Positions 42,184 through 50,362 of a stretch of 64,000 nt of DNA are shown piece after piece. Position numbers and translations under genes: made by a program. Each line of letters begins with the position of its first letter. Position 1 is the first letter of the stretch. The notes below the pieces were generated by a model, which saw only the letters and a list, made by a program, of their open reading frames with translations, did no database searches and was not told the DNA's origin. The DNA is from Lachnospiraceae bacterium UBA5899 (GTDB lineage Bacteria; Bacillota; Clostridia; Lachnospirales; Lachnospiraceae). Location of the stretch: NCBI GenBank assembly GCA_002432425.1, contig DJEL01000045.1:1-64000 (forward strand), given 5' to 3'.

Positions 42184-42918
42184 TTATAATTCACCCAGCT
42201 TTCCAAAACACTTTTTCAGATTATCATACTTTTCCCAGGGCACGGAAACAATCTTTTCTCTGAAATATTTGAACTGATTTTCCGGATACTGAACAGCCCA
42301 GGTTACACCCAAACAAGCCTTTGTTTCCAAGCTTTTATTTCGCAGATATCTATCTGCTTTCGATTTTATTTTCTCTATGAATTCTTGGGCTCCATCTACA
42401 ATATTTTTATCGTAATCATCCTCGGAAATAGCTTTCAGCATCAATGTTTCCAATGCCCCCTCTTCCTCCCTGGGAATAACAATCAAAAGGGAGTCCATAC
42501 GTTGTTTCTGCGCATAGCCATCTGTGTAGCTGTTTAACAACCATTCATTTTCCCTAAATTTTATATCCATGTTTTCATATGTAAGGTCAAGAGCTTTCTC
42601 AATACTTTTAATACTGTTGTCATCTCTGTCAGTCACTACTGCAATTTTATCAAAGTCACCTGTCAGTGTTATCATATCCTTTAGCTGTTTTTCAAAAAAT
42701 TTCTTGAAATTATCTTTACCTCCCACTCCGCAAATCACCAAAAAATCATTTTCCTTTTTATACCATTTCATGCTTTCGTTATTTTTGCGGTTAGTAATTC
42801 CCACCGATATTAAATCCTTATCATTTACAGACACATAATTCCACCCAAAAACTTTACTCATATAATATCCAAGAAATGCCGTATCTGTACTTCCTTCACA
42901 TAAAATTATCTTTTTCAT
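42184..42918 (-). CDS. TOPRIM-domain protein (DUF3226/DUF4435-like), candidate nuclease
   Basis: Protein of 244 residues. It opens with a TOPRIM core: KKIILCEGSTDTAFLGYYM with the conserved Glu near residue 8, VICGVGGKDNFKKFF, and IAVVTDRDDNS with the DxD-type acidic motif near 95. The C-terminal half (ETKACLGVTWAVQYPENQFKYF) resembles the end of DUF3226-type proteins. Stand-alone TOPRIM proteins paired with an AAA ATPase occur in anti-phage modules such as PARIS (AriA/AriB), and fused in OLD nucleases. Its frame overlaps the ATPase stop by four bases, so the two are coupled. The biochemical role is inferred only. Confidence 0.75.
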   Translation of the reverse strand: MKKIILCEGSTDTAFLGYYMSKVFGWNYVSVNDKDLISVGITNRKNNESMKWYKKENDFLVICGVGGKDNFKKFFEKQLKDMITLTGDFDKIAVVTDRDDNSIKSIEKALDLTYENMDIKFRENEWLLNSYTDGYAQKQRMDSLLIVIPREEEGALETLMLKAISEDDYDKNIVDGAQEFIEKIKSKADRYLRNKSLETKACLGVTWAVQYPENQFKYFREKIVSVPWEKYDNLKKCFGKLGEL

Positions 42919-44009
42919 AACCGAACCTCAAATCCAAAGCCTTCTCTGTTACGCTCCACATCCCTGCCGGAAAGAACTCTTGATAGCGTTTCCTGTCCCT
43001 CTCTCTTTAAGGTAATCACGTTGATATCATCGTTATCTGTCTGCTGTTCATATCGCTGGGTAGCAAGTAATCCATCCACGGCTTCAATACTGTGCGTAGT
43101 AATAAAAGCCTGAACATGATATGCCCTGCATGCCTTAACAATAAACCCAAAAATATCTTCAAAATACTTTTTATGAATAGCTGTTTCTATTTCATCAATA
43201 AGGAGGATTCCCCCCTCTGCCTGTATAATGGCATTTGCCAGAACGAGAACCTTTTTAACACCATCGCCAAAAGAAGCAAGTGGCATATCTCCCAGCTTCC
43301 TATGTCTCAGGTATTCAACCGCTGAATTGTCTAATTCATTTTTAAATATCATCATATCCACAATATCTTTATCAAACAACTGCAATGCATGAATACAGAT
43401 TTCTTTATATTTTTCATTTCTGACAATCTCACTGATGACACTGCCTTTCAAATGTTCAAAGGGCGCTACATATTTAATATTAATATCGCGGTTTTCTGCC
43501 ATAAGTGTACCGGTCGCACGTGTATACGGATTGATTTTAATAGTCTCCTGCTTTTTTTCCGCGCCACAGACTAAGGATATAGTCCCCTCAAACTCCTCAG
43601 TCTGTTTGTCAACCGGAATCGGATAAATCCGTCCGATTTCCATTTCTCCAATCTGGTCTTTTCCCTCAATTAAAATCTTTTTCTGTTTTCCTTGTATACA
43701 GTATAGAATTTCCTGCCTGTTATACGTACCGGATATTTTGATTTCCCATTCTCTTATGTCATGGGGAAACATACACATAAAGTTTTCGTATAAGGAATTG
43801 CTGCTCTGAGATAAAATTTCTCTTTGGCGAGCAACCCAGTAAGCATCGCCTGCCAGCTGGGAACTTCCCAATAATTCAATAGCTTCAAGCAAACTCGTCT
43901 TCCCGCAATTATTGTCCCCGACAACTATATTTACTTTATTCATTCGGTCAATTTTCAGTTTTTTAATTCCCCTGAATTCTTCTATAAAAAGTTTGCTTAA
44001 TCCGTGCAT
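42915..44009 (-). CDS. AAA15/OLD-like ABC-type ATPase
   Basis: Protein of 364 residues with an SMC/OLD-type ATPase split around a central domain. Walker A VGDNNCGKTSLLEAIELLG near residue 30, signature-like PLASFGDGVKKVLVLANAI near 255, Walker B GGILLIDEIETAIH near 275, and the H-loop FITTHSIEAVDGL near 310. Such ATPases pair with TOPRIM or other nucleases in defence systems. The ATG at 44007-44009 follows AGGGGGG; an ATG at 44039 overlapping the HTH gene is possible. It lies between an HTH gene and the TOPRIM gene, in an A+T-rich stretch. Confidence 0.85.
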   Translation of the reverse strand: MHGLSKLFIEEFRGIKKLKIDRMNKVNIVVGDNNCGKTSLLEAIELLGSSQLAGDAYWVARQREILSQSSNSLYENFMCMFPHDIREWEIKISGTYNRQEILYCIQGKQKKILIEGKDQIGEMEIGRIYPIPVDKQTEEFEGTISLVCGAEKKQETIKINPYTRATGTLMAENRDINIKYVAPFEHLKGSVISEIVRNEKYKEICIHALQLFDKDIVDMMIFKNELDNSAVEYLRHRKLGDMPLASFGDGVKKVLVLANAIIQAEGGILLIDEIETAIHKKYFEDIFGFIVKACRAYHVQAFITTHSIEAVDGLLATQRYEQQTDNDDINVITLKREGQETLSRVLSGRDVERNREGFGFEVRL

Positions 44010-44022
44010 AACCCAATCCCCC

Positions 44023-44310
44023 TTAGTTTCTGAATTCAATGATAAGTTTCTTATTTACGGCAACCGCTATTTTCTGCAAAGAATCAATAGTCGGATGTAT
44101 GGTTCCTTTTTCAATATTGCTGATATTAGCCTGTGTTAATCCACTCTTTTCTGCCAACTGGCTTTGCGTCAGACCCAATTCCTTTCTTGCTTTTATTACA
44201 TCGGTACTTATTTTTTTATAAATGTCATAATTATAGACAGTTTCCTCTTTTACAACACGAGTGTCTAAGTCTGCAAATACAGTATCTAAATAGTTCTGAA
44301 AATCGCTCAT
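44023..44310 (-). CDS. XRE/HigA-like HTH protein heading the ATPase-TOPRIM operon
   Basis: Protein of 95 residues. An N-terminal helical segment (MSDFQNYLDTVFADLDTR...YDIYKKISTDVIKARKELG) leads into a helix-turn-helix (LTQSQLAEKSGLTQANISNIEKG) and HPTIDSLQKIAVAVNKKLIIEF. The layout resembles HigA-type antitoxins and defence-locus repressors. GAGGTGAAAGT precedes the ATG. It is first in a three-gene unit: its stop lies 14 bases before the ATPase start. A near-consensus promoter is 20 bases upstream. It probably keeps the operon silent. Confidence 0.82.
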   Translation of the reverse strand: MSDFQNYLDTVFADLDTRVVKEETVYNYDIYKKISTDVIKARKELGLTQSQLAEKSGLTQANISNIEKGTIHPTIDSLQKIAVAVNKKLIIEFRN

Positions 44311-44329
44311 ATACTTTCACCTCTCTTTT

Positions 44330-44358
44330 AATATATTATGTAAAGTATACCTTGTCAA
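44330..44358 (-). promoter_or_regulatory. promoter of the HTH-ATPase-TOPRIM operon
   Basis: Minus strand: perfect -35 TTGACA (44353-44358), 17-base spacer, -10 TATATT (44330-44335). A GTATAC palindrome lies in the spacer. A promoter this strong in front of a repressor-like gene suggests repression in the resting state. Confidence 0.7.
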
Positions 44359-44444
44359 TATTTATATTTTCTATAATATATTTCTATTTATTCGGTTCAG
44401 TGCGCAGTCTTCCATAAATGTATTTTCACCTCTTACAGTCAAAT

Positions 44445-44478
44445 GCAAAAAACCGCACCCGGACAGGTACGGTTTTTA
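44445..44478 (-). terminator. intrinsic terminator after the GH16 gene
   Basis: On the minus strand AAAACCGTACC pairs with GGTGCGGTTTT (one mismatch) and the arm ends in six T. Confidence 0.75.
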
Positions 44479-44491
44479 CTAAAAAAGGAGA

Positions 44492-46834
44492 TTATGGTTG
44501 TTCCATCAGGGAAATGTTATCTATGCAGACTCTGTGCATGCTGTCAATTCTCTCGCCGACAGCACCTAAGCATACGCTTAAGAAGGCATCCGTATCCGTA
44601 TCGCTTTCCATGGTAAAGGTGGTGCTGAAGGTCTGATAGTCAGAAGAAAGCGTCACAATGTTTTCTCCGGAATAGACCGGCCAGCCTTTGTCTTCCTTAC
44701 CCTGCATAATGACACGGATGTCCCTGTTTATGTCAGATTTGGCTTCGAAAGTTAAGGTATACGTTTTTCCTTTTTCAAGAGTAATATTATTCTGCTTTAA
44801 CTGTACATTCCAGTCATTGGCTCCGGTATCATGAATGGTGAAATCCATGGCATTGTCTTCTGTCAGGGAATCCACCACATAATTGACATCTGCCGAGGCA
44901 TCCACAAAAATTTCATAGCCGCTCATACCGGCGTTGAAGCTGCCGTTCTTTATCATCACATTCTCCTCCACACGCACCTTATCCAGATAATAATCCCCGG
45001 CACCGCTAAAACAAAATTGAAGTGTATTGGCTTTCTCTTTTCCGGAATATACAAACTTTAAGCTGTAGATATCCTGCTTTTCGGACAAAGCTAAGTCCTG
45101 TTCTTCCCCATTCATAAGAACTTTCATGCGGCTTCCCGTTTCTGCCTGCATTTCAAAGCTTAAGAGGTATTCACTGCCCTCCGTCAATGCCAGGTCTTTC
45201 TGTATAACACAGAACGGGGTATCTAAATCCTTTGTCACATTTACATGAAGTCTTCTGCCGTCGCTTAACGGTGTAACCTCATACGTCACCGCATCATTTT
45301 CCGTAAATTCCCAGTTTCCGACTCTGCCGGCTCCTTCCTGGAAATTTGCATTGTAAACGTAATTGCCATCGGAAAGAACCGTTTTCCCTCCTGCGCTGCC
45401 GGAGCCTTCCGCTATCATCTCCAGACGCACGTTGGATATAGAAATCATTGCGGTACTATCCGTTTTACCCATATTGAATTCCAGTCGTCCGGTGGGGTCG
45501 TTTTCTGCCGTTACCGTGAAATCAAATGCGTAACTCTGCCTTTCCTTTGTCAGAGTAAGCTCCGTATCCTCCAGATAACGAATCCATCCGGCATTGGGCG
45601 CCGTAACCGCTACCTTCATCGTGCGTTCTTCATCGGCACAGGCATCAAAGGTTACCCGGTATTCGCTTCCTTTCAGGATAGGAATATCCGGCTGTACCAG
45701 CTGGATGCTGTATTCCTCACTGCCGGCATTCGTTGTAGAAATATCAATTTCGTTATTCTTAATTTCCGCACTGCCTTCTCCGCCGTTCTGTGCCATGAAC
45801 TTCCAATCTGCATTGTCCGTCAGGTCTTCTGCTACGGAAAAATCTGCGTTATTGACATAGTTTCCGGTTTCATCCGGCTCTCTGTAGGTGACTTCTTTTT
45901 CCGGTTTTGTGACATTTTCGTCATATTCATCTTTCTGGTATACTCTTACATAATCAATTTCATAGGTTGCACCGGCTATATCCGTGCTTTCATCCGGATT
46001 GCCGGGCCAGTTCCCGCCGACTGCCAGATTAAAGATGATATAATAAGGCTGGTCAAATGGTGCCGGGAACGTAATTTCTCCCAACCCCTCCGTTGCAGAA
46101 TACCAGTCATTCGCTGTATGAATCAGATTGCCATCCACATACCACTTGATTTCACCGGGGTTCCATTCACAGGCATAGGTATGGAATTCTTCTGCGAAAT
46201 CCCCCTGGGAAAGTATATAGCTTCCCTGGCTTTCTTTATGCGGATTTCCATAATGGATGGTTCCATAAGAAGTACCGGTATCGCTTCCCAATACTTCTGC
46301 AATATCAATTTCCCCGCATCTCGGCCACTGACCGTATAAATTCTCATCCGTAGGCATCATCCAGAATGCCGGCAGGAACCCCTGTCCTTTCGGCATTTTA
46401 ATGCTTGCCTCAAAAAGTCCGTAAGTAAAATCATGCTTACCCTGGGTGTTCACCCGTCCGGATGTGTAAGCAGTATTGCCGTTCTCATCTGTCGTTTCCA
46501 CCGGCTTTATGACAAGCTTGCCATCTTTTGTATAAACGTTTTCTTCCGATTTGACATAGGACTGCAATTCATTGTTCACCCAGCCTGGTTCATGCAGTTC
46601 GTAATTCCAGTCATCCTCGGAAATTCCGTCTTCAAAATCATCTTCCCATACCAGGTTATACCCTGTCATATCAAGGTCATTTCCCTGTACCGGTTCTGTT
46701 TCCCGGCTTATTGTCTCCTGCACGGTTTCAGTGCTTTCAGGCTCATCCGTCACCTTCTCTTTGCCGCAGCCTGCCGTCATTACCATCGTGAATGCCAGAG
46801 AAGCCGTCAGCCATTTTGCCATGTTCCTTTTCAT
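44492..46834 (-). CDS. GH16 beta-glucanase lipoprotein with carbohydrate-binding modules
   Basis: Protein of 780 residues. Lipoprotein signal with lipobox MTAGC (Cys23). Residues about 55-310 are a GH16 laminarinase/lichenase domain with catalytic motif GEIDIAEVLG (Glu175 nucleophile, Asp177, Glu180 acid/base). Three CBM4/9-like beta-sandwich modules follow, each opening with N-x-D/N-F or NGSFNAGM-type turns: about 330-470, 490-625 and 635-780. It would cut beta-1,3 or mixed-linkage beta-glucans at the cell surface. The ATG at 46832-46834 follows GGGAGGG. The GH5 gene is 23 bases upstream, probably in the same operon. Confidence 0.92.
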   Translation of the reverse strand: MKRNMAKWLTASLAFTMVMTAGCGKEKVTDEPESTETVQETISRETEPVQGNDLDMTGYNLVWEDDFEDGISEDDWNYELHEPGWVNNELQSYVKSEENVYTKDGKLVIKPVETTDENGNTAYTSGRVNTQGKHDFTYGLFEASIKMPKGQGFLPAFWMMPTDENLYGQWPRCGEIDIAEVLGSDTGTSYGTIHYGNPHKESQGSYILSQGDFAEEFHTYACEWNPGEIKWYVDGNLIHTANDWYSATEGLGEITFPAPFDQPYYIIFNLAVGGNWPGNPDESTDIAGATYEIDYVRVYQKDEYDENVTKPEKEVTYREPDETGNYVNNADFSVAEDLTDNADWKFMAQNGGEGSAEIKNNEIDISTTNAGSEEYSIQLVQPDIPILKGSEYRVTFDACADEERTMKVAVTAPNAGWIRYLEDTELTLTKERQSYAFDFTVTAENDPTGRLEFNMGKTDSTAMISISNVRLEMIAEGSGSAGGKTVLSDGNYVYNANFQEGAGRVGNWEFTENDAVTYEVTPLSDGRRLHVNVTKDLDTPFCVIQKDLALTEGSEYLLSFEMQAETGSRMKVLMNGEEQDLALSEKQDIYSLKFVYSGKEKANTLQFCFSGAGDYYLDKVRVEENVMIKNGSFNAGMSGYEIFVDASADVNYVVDSLTEDNAMDFTIHDTGANDWNVQLKQNNITLEKGKTYTLTFEAKSDINRDIRVIMQGKEDKGWPVYSGENIVTLSSDYQTFSTTFTMESDTDTDAFLSVCLGAVGERIDSMHRVCIDNISLMEQP

Positions 46835-46857
46835 TCTGTACCCTCCCATGATTATAT

Positions 46858-47877
46858 TTATCGATTCCAGATATTTAACAGTTCCTGTAAAATCGGTTTA
46901 TAATGTTCCCCGGTAATACCAAAATCCTTCTCCTTATATGTCCACACGGAAAAGCCGATGTCATATTTGCGGAATACCTCATTCACATCCTTAAACCAGC
47001 GAAGGGTATCCATAACCGGTGCTCTGTCGATGACCCCAAATTCACCGCAGTATAAAGACACGCCGGCCTTTTTCGCTGCATCTACGGCATCCGCAATCAG
47101 TTCTTCCATGAATTTGGGACCCATTTCATCAGCATGTGCATTGACCGCTACATTTCCCTGATACCCCAGCACTTTGGAGTTTTCTCTGTAATATTCCATG
47201 GTTGCCGGGTAGGAAATTTCCTTATCGGGGTTCATTGCCGCCACCCAGTATGCTTTCTGATGGGTAAACAGAAGCGGCTCGTAAAAATGGAAGGTAAAAA
47301 TAATGTTTTCATCTTCCGGTTTTCTTAAAAATCTGACGGTTTTGGCACTGTTCCACTGGATGCCACCATAAATAATCGGAGTTGTGGGTGCATACTGACG
47401 GATTTCTCTCACCGCACGGATGATTAAATCATTCCAGGCTTCTGCCACATCCTCCTCCACAATTTCATTCAAAAGTTCAAAAGCCATGAAATCTTTATTT
47501 CCGTAACGTTTTGCAAGCCTTCTCCACAACGCAAGAAAGCGGTCCATCAGCGCAGGGCTCTCAAACAGACTGTTTTCCATGGTACCTGCATCGTTAAAAT
47601 CATAGCCGTAAACTTTATGCATATCCAAAATCATATTCAGCTTGTTTTCCCTGCACCAGTCTGTTACCCGGTCAAGTAATTCATAACCGCTTTCGATGGG
47701 CGTACCGTCTTCCGTTTCCAAAATATTGTAGTCAACCGGTACCCTGACGTGGTCAAAACCCATTTCCGCAATTCTGTCCAGGTCCTCTTTATGGATAAAA
47801 GATGCCAGATGTTCTTTACTGTAATCACACTGTGATAAATATCCGCCCAAGTTAATTCCCCGTTTTAAGTTCATCAT
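46858..47877 (-). CDS. GH5 family endo-beta-glucanase-like hydrolase
   Basis: Protein of 339 residues with no signal peptide, so cytoplasmic. GH5 signatures: RGINLGGYLSQCDYSKEH near residue 5, GFDHVRVPVDYNIL near 41, acid/base Glu in FELLNEIVEEDV near 136, and nucleophile Glu in LYCGEFGVID near 270; FSVWTYKEKDFG closes the barrel. It probably splits beta-glucan oligosaccharides taken up after GH16 action. The first of two ATGs (47875-47877) follows AAGGAGGAG. Divergent from the AraC-type regulator. Confidence 0.9.
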   Translation of the reverse strand: MMNLKRGINLGGYLSQCDYSKEHLASFIHKEDLDRIAEMGFDHVRVPVDYNILETEDGTPIESGYELLDRVTDWCRENKLNMILDMHKVYGYDFNDAGTMENSLFESPALMDRFLALWRRLAKRYGNKDFMAFELLNEIVEEDVAEAWNDLIIRAVREIRQYAPTTPIIYGGIQWNSAKTVRFLRKPEDENIIFTFHFYEPLLFTHQKAYWVAAMNPDKEISYPATMEYYRENSKVLGYQGNVAVNAHADEMGPKFMEELIADAVDAAKKAGVSLYCGEFGVIDRAPVMDTLRWFKDVNEVFRKYDIGFSVWTYKEKDFGITGEHYKPILQELLNIWNR

Positions 47878-47996
47878 GATTTCTCCTCCTTGCAATTCGT
47901 GTTTTGGCTTTGTATCTTTTCCGTATAAATCCGATAAAATTTTCTGTTTCTATGTTTTCAGTATGGCAGAAATCCTTTTGGCGGAATATCGTTTTG

Positions 47997-48026
47997 TTGC
48001 TTTATTTTATGTTTTAATGCTATAAT
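47997..48026 (+). promoter_or_regulatory. promoter of the AraC-type regulator
   Basis: -35 TTGCTT (47997-48002), 18-base spacer, -10 TATAAT (48021-48026), 57 bases before the chosen start. No clear promoter for the divergent GH5 gene was recognised in the same interval. Confidence 0.6.
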
Positions 48027-48083
48027 ATCTGTAATGCAATCCTTATAATATAGTGCCGATATTTCATGAGGAGGAAATGTAAA

Positions 48084-48851
48084 ATGGGTGTTTTTCGTGC
48101 TGATACCTCCGGACAGGCTCTCGCCTACCGGGATTTTGTGCAAAGAGAAGAGCGCTTTGTAAGAGCGCCCTATAATCCGGAATTGGAATTTTATCAGGCC
48201 GTCGTATCCGGTAACCTGAAAAAAGTCAAAGAAATGACAAAAGAAAGCTTTCTTTCCAAAAAAGAAGGCTGGGGCACCCTGTCTGCAAATCCGGTTCAAA
48301 ATGTGAAGTACCATTTTGCCATTACCGCAGCCGTCATTGCCCGTTACTGTATCAACGCCGGCATGGATTTGCATGTAGCTTATAATTTAAGTGATTATTA
48401 CATCTCGGCCGCGGACAGATGCCATACCCCGGAGGAAATTGCTTCCCTCCATACCCCTCTGTGTCTGGACTACACCCGACGCATGAAAGAACTCATAAAA
48501 CTGAATGTCTGCTCACAACCGGTGGTAAAGTGTATCGATTATATCTACGACCATCTGCACACCCGCATTACGCTGACACAGTTGTCGGAAATCACAGATT
48601 TAAGTCCTTCTTACCTGTCCCGGCTGTTTCAGAAAGAAACCGGCCAGAGTGTCAGTTCTTATATTTGTGAACAGAAAATCAATACTGCCAGGAACATGCT
48701 GTTGTTTTCCTCCTACTCCGCTGCTGAGATTGCGGCTATCTTAGCCTTTCCCAGCCAAAGCTATTTTTCCAGTACCTTTAAGGAAAAAACGGGCATGACT
48801 CCCTCCGCCTACCGCCTTCACGGAAGACGGTGTGAGGAAACTTTCTTATAG
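48084..48851 (+). CDS. AraC-family transcriptional regulator
   Basis: Protein of 255 residues. The N-terminal part (to about 150) is an uncharacterised helical domain (FYQAVVSGNLKKVKEMTKESF; SDYYISAADRCHTPEEIASLH). The C-terminal 100 residues contain two helix-turn-helix units: LTQLSEITDLSPSYLSRLFQKETG and AAEIAAILAFPSQSYFSSTFKEKTGMTPSAYR (two parts). The divergent position next to GH5-GH16 makes it the likely activator of that operon. The ATG at 48084 follows AGGAGG by nine bases; an ATG at 48066 overlaps the ribosome site. Its 3' end overlaps the MATE gene tail by 34 bases, tail to tail. Confidence 0.9.
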   Translation: MGVFRADTSGQALAYRDFVQREERFVRAPYNPELEFYQAVVSGNLKKVKEMTKESFLSKKEGWGTLSANPVQNVKYHFAITAAVIARYCINAGMDLHVAYNLSDYYISAADRCHTPEEIASLHTPLCLDYTRRMKELIKLNVCSQPVVKCIDYIYDHLHTRITLTQLSEITDLSPSYLSRLFQKETGQSVSSYICEQKINTARNMLLFSSYSAAEIAAILAFPSQSYFSSTFKEKTGMTPSAYRLHGRRCEETFL

Positions 48852-50191
48852 AAAATAAAGGATATTATTGCCGAAACCCCTTCCGCAATCAAAAAGGTAA
48901 ACCAGATAACATAGGACGGCACACCGTTACCGTACAGCACAAGCATGGTAAATCCATATGCCACCGGGACTACAAATAAAAACTGTCTGCATACAGAAAC
49001 AATCAGGGAAGGCAGACCGCTGTCCAGCGCCTGGAACACTCCCTGAAAAGCAATATTGCATCCGGCAAATACAAAGCTTAACGAAATAATGCGGATGGCG
49101 CTGATACACAGACTTTGTGTTTCTCCCGAAAGGTCAAACAAAGCCGAGAAAGGTGCCGCAAAAACCTCCAGAATAACAAGCCCTGCCAGCATAATATATA
49201 AAGTATACCGAAGTCCGCATCGAATGGCTTTTTGCACTCGTTCTTTATCTCCCATACCATAATTAAAGGCAACAATAGGGGTAATCGCATCCCGAAGTCC
49301 GAAAGCAGCAAACAGAATAAACTGCTGGATTTTATAATAAAGTCCGTATGCCGTTACCATATTTTCGCTGACCTTTACCAGAATAATATTCAGAAGATAG
49401 GTCATGACGGACATAAGCGCCTGGGCAATAATGGCCGGCACGCCAATGGCATAAATACTTTTTATGACATCCCCCGAAGGCTTAAAATATTCCTTCTTCT
49501 TTTCAATGTCTTTATTCCATTTCATGTGGGCAAAAAGTGCCACCAGAAAAGAAACAATCTGTCCGAGCACCGTTGCATATGCCGCACCTCGCACACCCAT
49601 CTTGGGAAATCCTAAAAGCCCGTAAATCAGGATGGGGTCAAAAATAATATTACATACCGCGCCTGTTACCTGTGCGATGGTAGAATATAAGGATTTTCCG
49701 GTTGCCTGCAGCATTTTTTCCAATACCGAAAAGTAAGAAATACCAAAAGAAAAGACGCAGCATATTCTCATATAGTCCACACCCATTTCCATAATAAGCG
49801 GATTTTTCGTCTGGGATGCAATATAACTGCGACAGCCAAAAATTCCGAACAGTAAAAATACTGCATAGATAACGGTTGCTAAAAACAACGTATTGCCGGC
49901 AGCCAGACCTGCCCTTTTACTGTCCTTTGCGCCCAGGCATTTGGCAATTAAAGCATTGGCACCGACGCCGGTTCCTATTCCGATTGCCACCATAAACATT
50001 TGTACCGGAAACACCAGTGTCAGCGCATTGATGGCAGCCTCCCCGTTTTCCTGCATATTGGCTACAAATGCACTGTCCACAATATTGTAGGCAGCCTGCA
50101 GCATCATAGATAAAATCATAGGAATTCCCATGTTCAGCATAAGCTTGTTAACCGGCATTTCTGCCATCTTGTTCTGTTTTACGTTTTCCAT
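48818..50191 (-). CDS. MATE family multidrug efflux transporter
   Basis: Protein of 457 residues with twelve membrane helices in two homologous halves. Typical segments: NKLMLNMGIPMILSMMLQAAYNIVDSAFVA near residue 14 (parts), TGVGANALIAKCLGAKD, and GLRDAITPIVAFNYGMGDKERVQKA (two parts) in the second half. These cation-coupled exporters remove drugs and other organic cations. The ATG at 50189-50191 follows AAGGAG by five bases. The leader has its own promoter, an intrinsic terminator and an overlapping short frame, which points to inducible control. Confidence 0.93.
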   Translation of the reverse strand: MENVKQNKMAEMPVNKLMLNMGIPMILSMMLQAAYNIVDSAFVANMQENGEAAINALTLVFPVQMFMVAIGIGTGVGANALIAKCLGAKDSKRAGLAAGNTLFLATVIYAVFLLFGIFGCRSYIASQTKNPLIMEMGVDYMRICCVFSFGISYFSVLEKMLQATGKSLYSTIAQVTGAVCNIIFDPILIYGLLGFPKMGVRGAAYATVLGQIVSFLVALFAHMKWNKDIEKKKEYFKPSGDVIKSIYAIGVPAIIAQALMSVMTYLLNIILVKVSENMVTAYGLYYKIQQFILFAAFGLRDAITPIVAFNYGMGDKERVQKAIRCGLRYTLYIMLAGLVILEVFAAPFSALFDLSGETQSLCISAIRIISLSFVFAGCNIAFQGVFQALDSGLPSLIVSVCRQFLFVVPVAYGFTMLVLYGNGVPSYVIWFTFLIAEGVSAIISFIFYKKVSSHRLP

Positions 50192-50262
50192 TTCTTCTCC
50201 TTTTCCCTCGTTGTCACAACAAAAAAACGTGCAACCCATAGTTTCCTATAGATTACACGCAT
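50179..50262 (-). CDS. candidate leader peptide of the MATE gene (27 residues)
   Basis: An ATG at 50260-50262 opens a frame that runs through the whole terminator hairpin and stops with TAA at 50179-50181, 12 bases inside the MATE gene. The product would begin MRVIYRKLWVARFFVVTT. A frame that covers a terminator and overlaps the next start is the layout used for ribosome-mediated attenuation of resistance genes. No good Shine-Dalgarno precedes it, so it may be coincidental. Confidence 0.35.
   Translation of the reverse strand: MRVIYRKLWVARFFVVTTREKEKKWKT
50221..50259 (-). terminator. leader terminator / attenuator before the MATE gene
   Basis: On the minus strand a 14-base stem (50246-50259 with 50228-50241, three G-T pairs) closes a GAAA tetraloop and runs into seven T (50221-50227), 30 bases before the MATE start. 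It lies downstream of a strong promoter, so it would truncate the MATE transcript. Upstream ATAGAT can pair with ATCTAT of the first arm as an antiterminator. Confidence 0.75.
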
Positions 50263-50302
50263 TTGCTGGATTTACATCTATTATTTTTATTTTGCAGAAC
50301 TC

Positions 50303-50331
50303 ATTATAACAGAAAATATTTTTTTGTGTAA
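50303..50331 (-). promoter_or_regulatory. MATE gene promoter
   Basis: Minus strand: -35 TTACAC (50326-50331), 17-base spacer, extended -10 TGTTATAAT (hexamer 50303-50308). The transcript would have a leader of about 105 bases. Confidence 0.7.
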
Positions 50332-50362
50332 GGATTTCTTTTAAAATTTATTTTCTGGAAAA

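Noticed and set aside
42184..44310. simple toxin-antitoxin pair (HTH antitoxin with toxin)
   Set aside because: The partner genes are a complete ABC-type ATPase and a TOPRIM protein, not a small toxin; a defence operon with a repressor explains the set better.
47878..48083. catabolite-repression (cre) site and GH5 promoter in the divergent region
   Set aside because: No match good enough to a cre consensus and no convincing -35/-10 pair on the minus strand.
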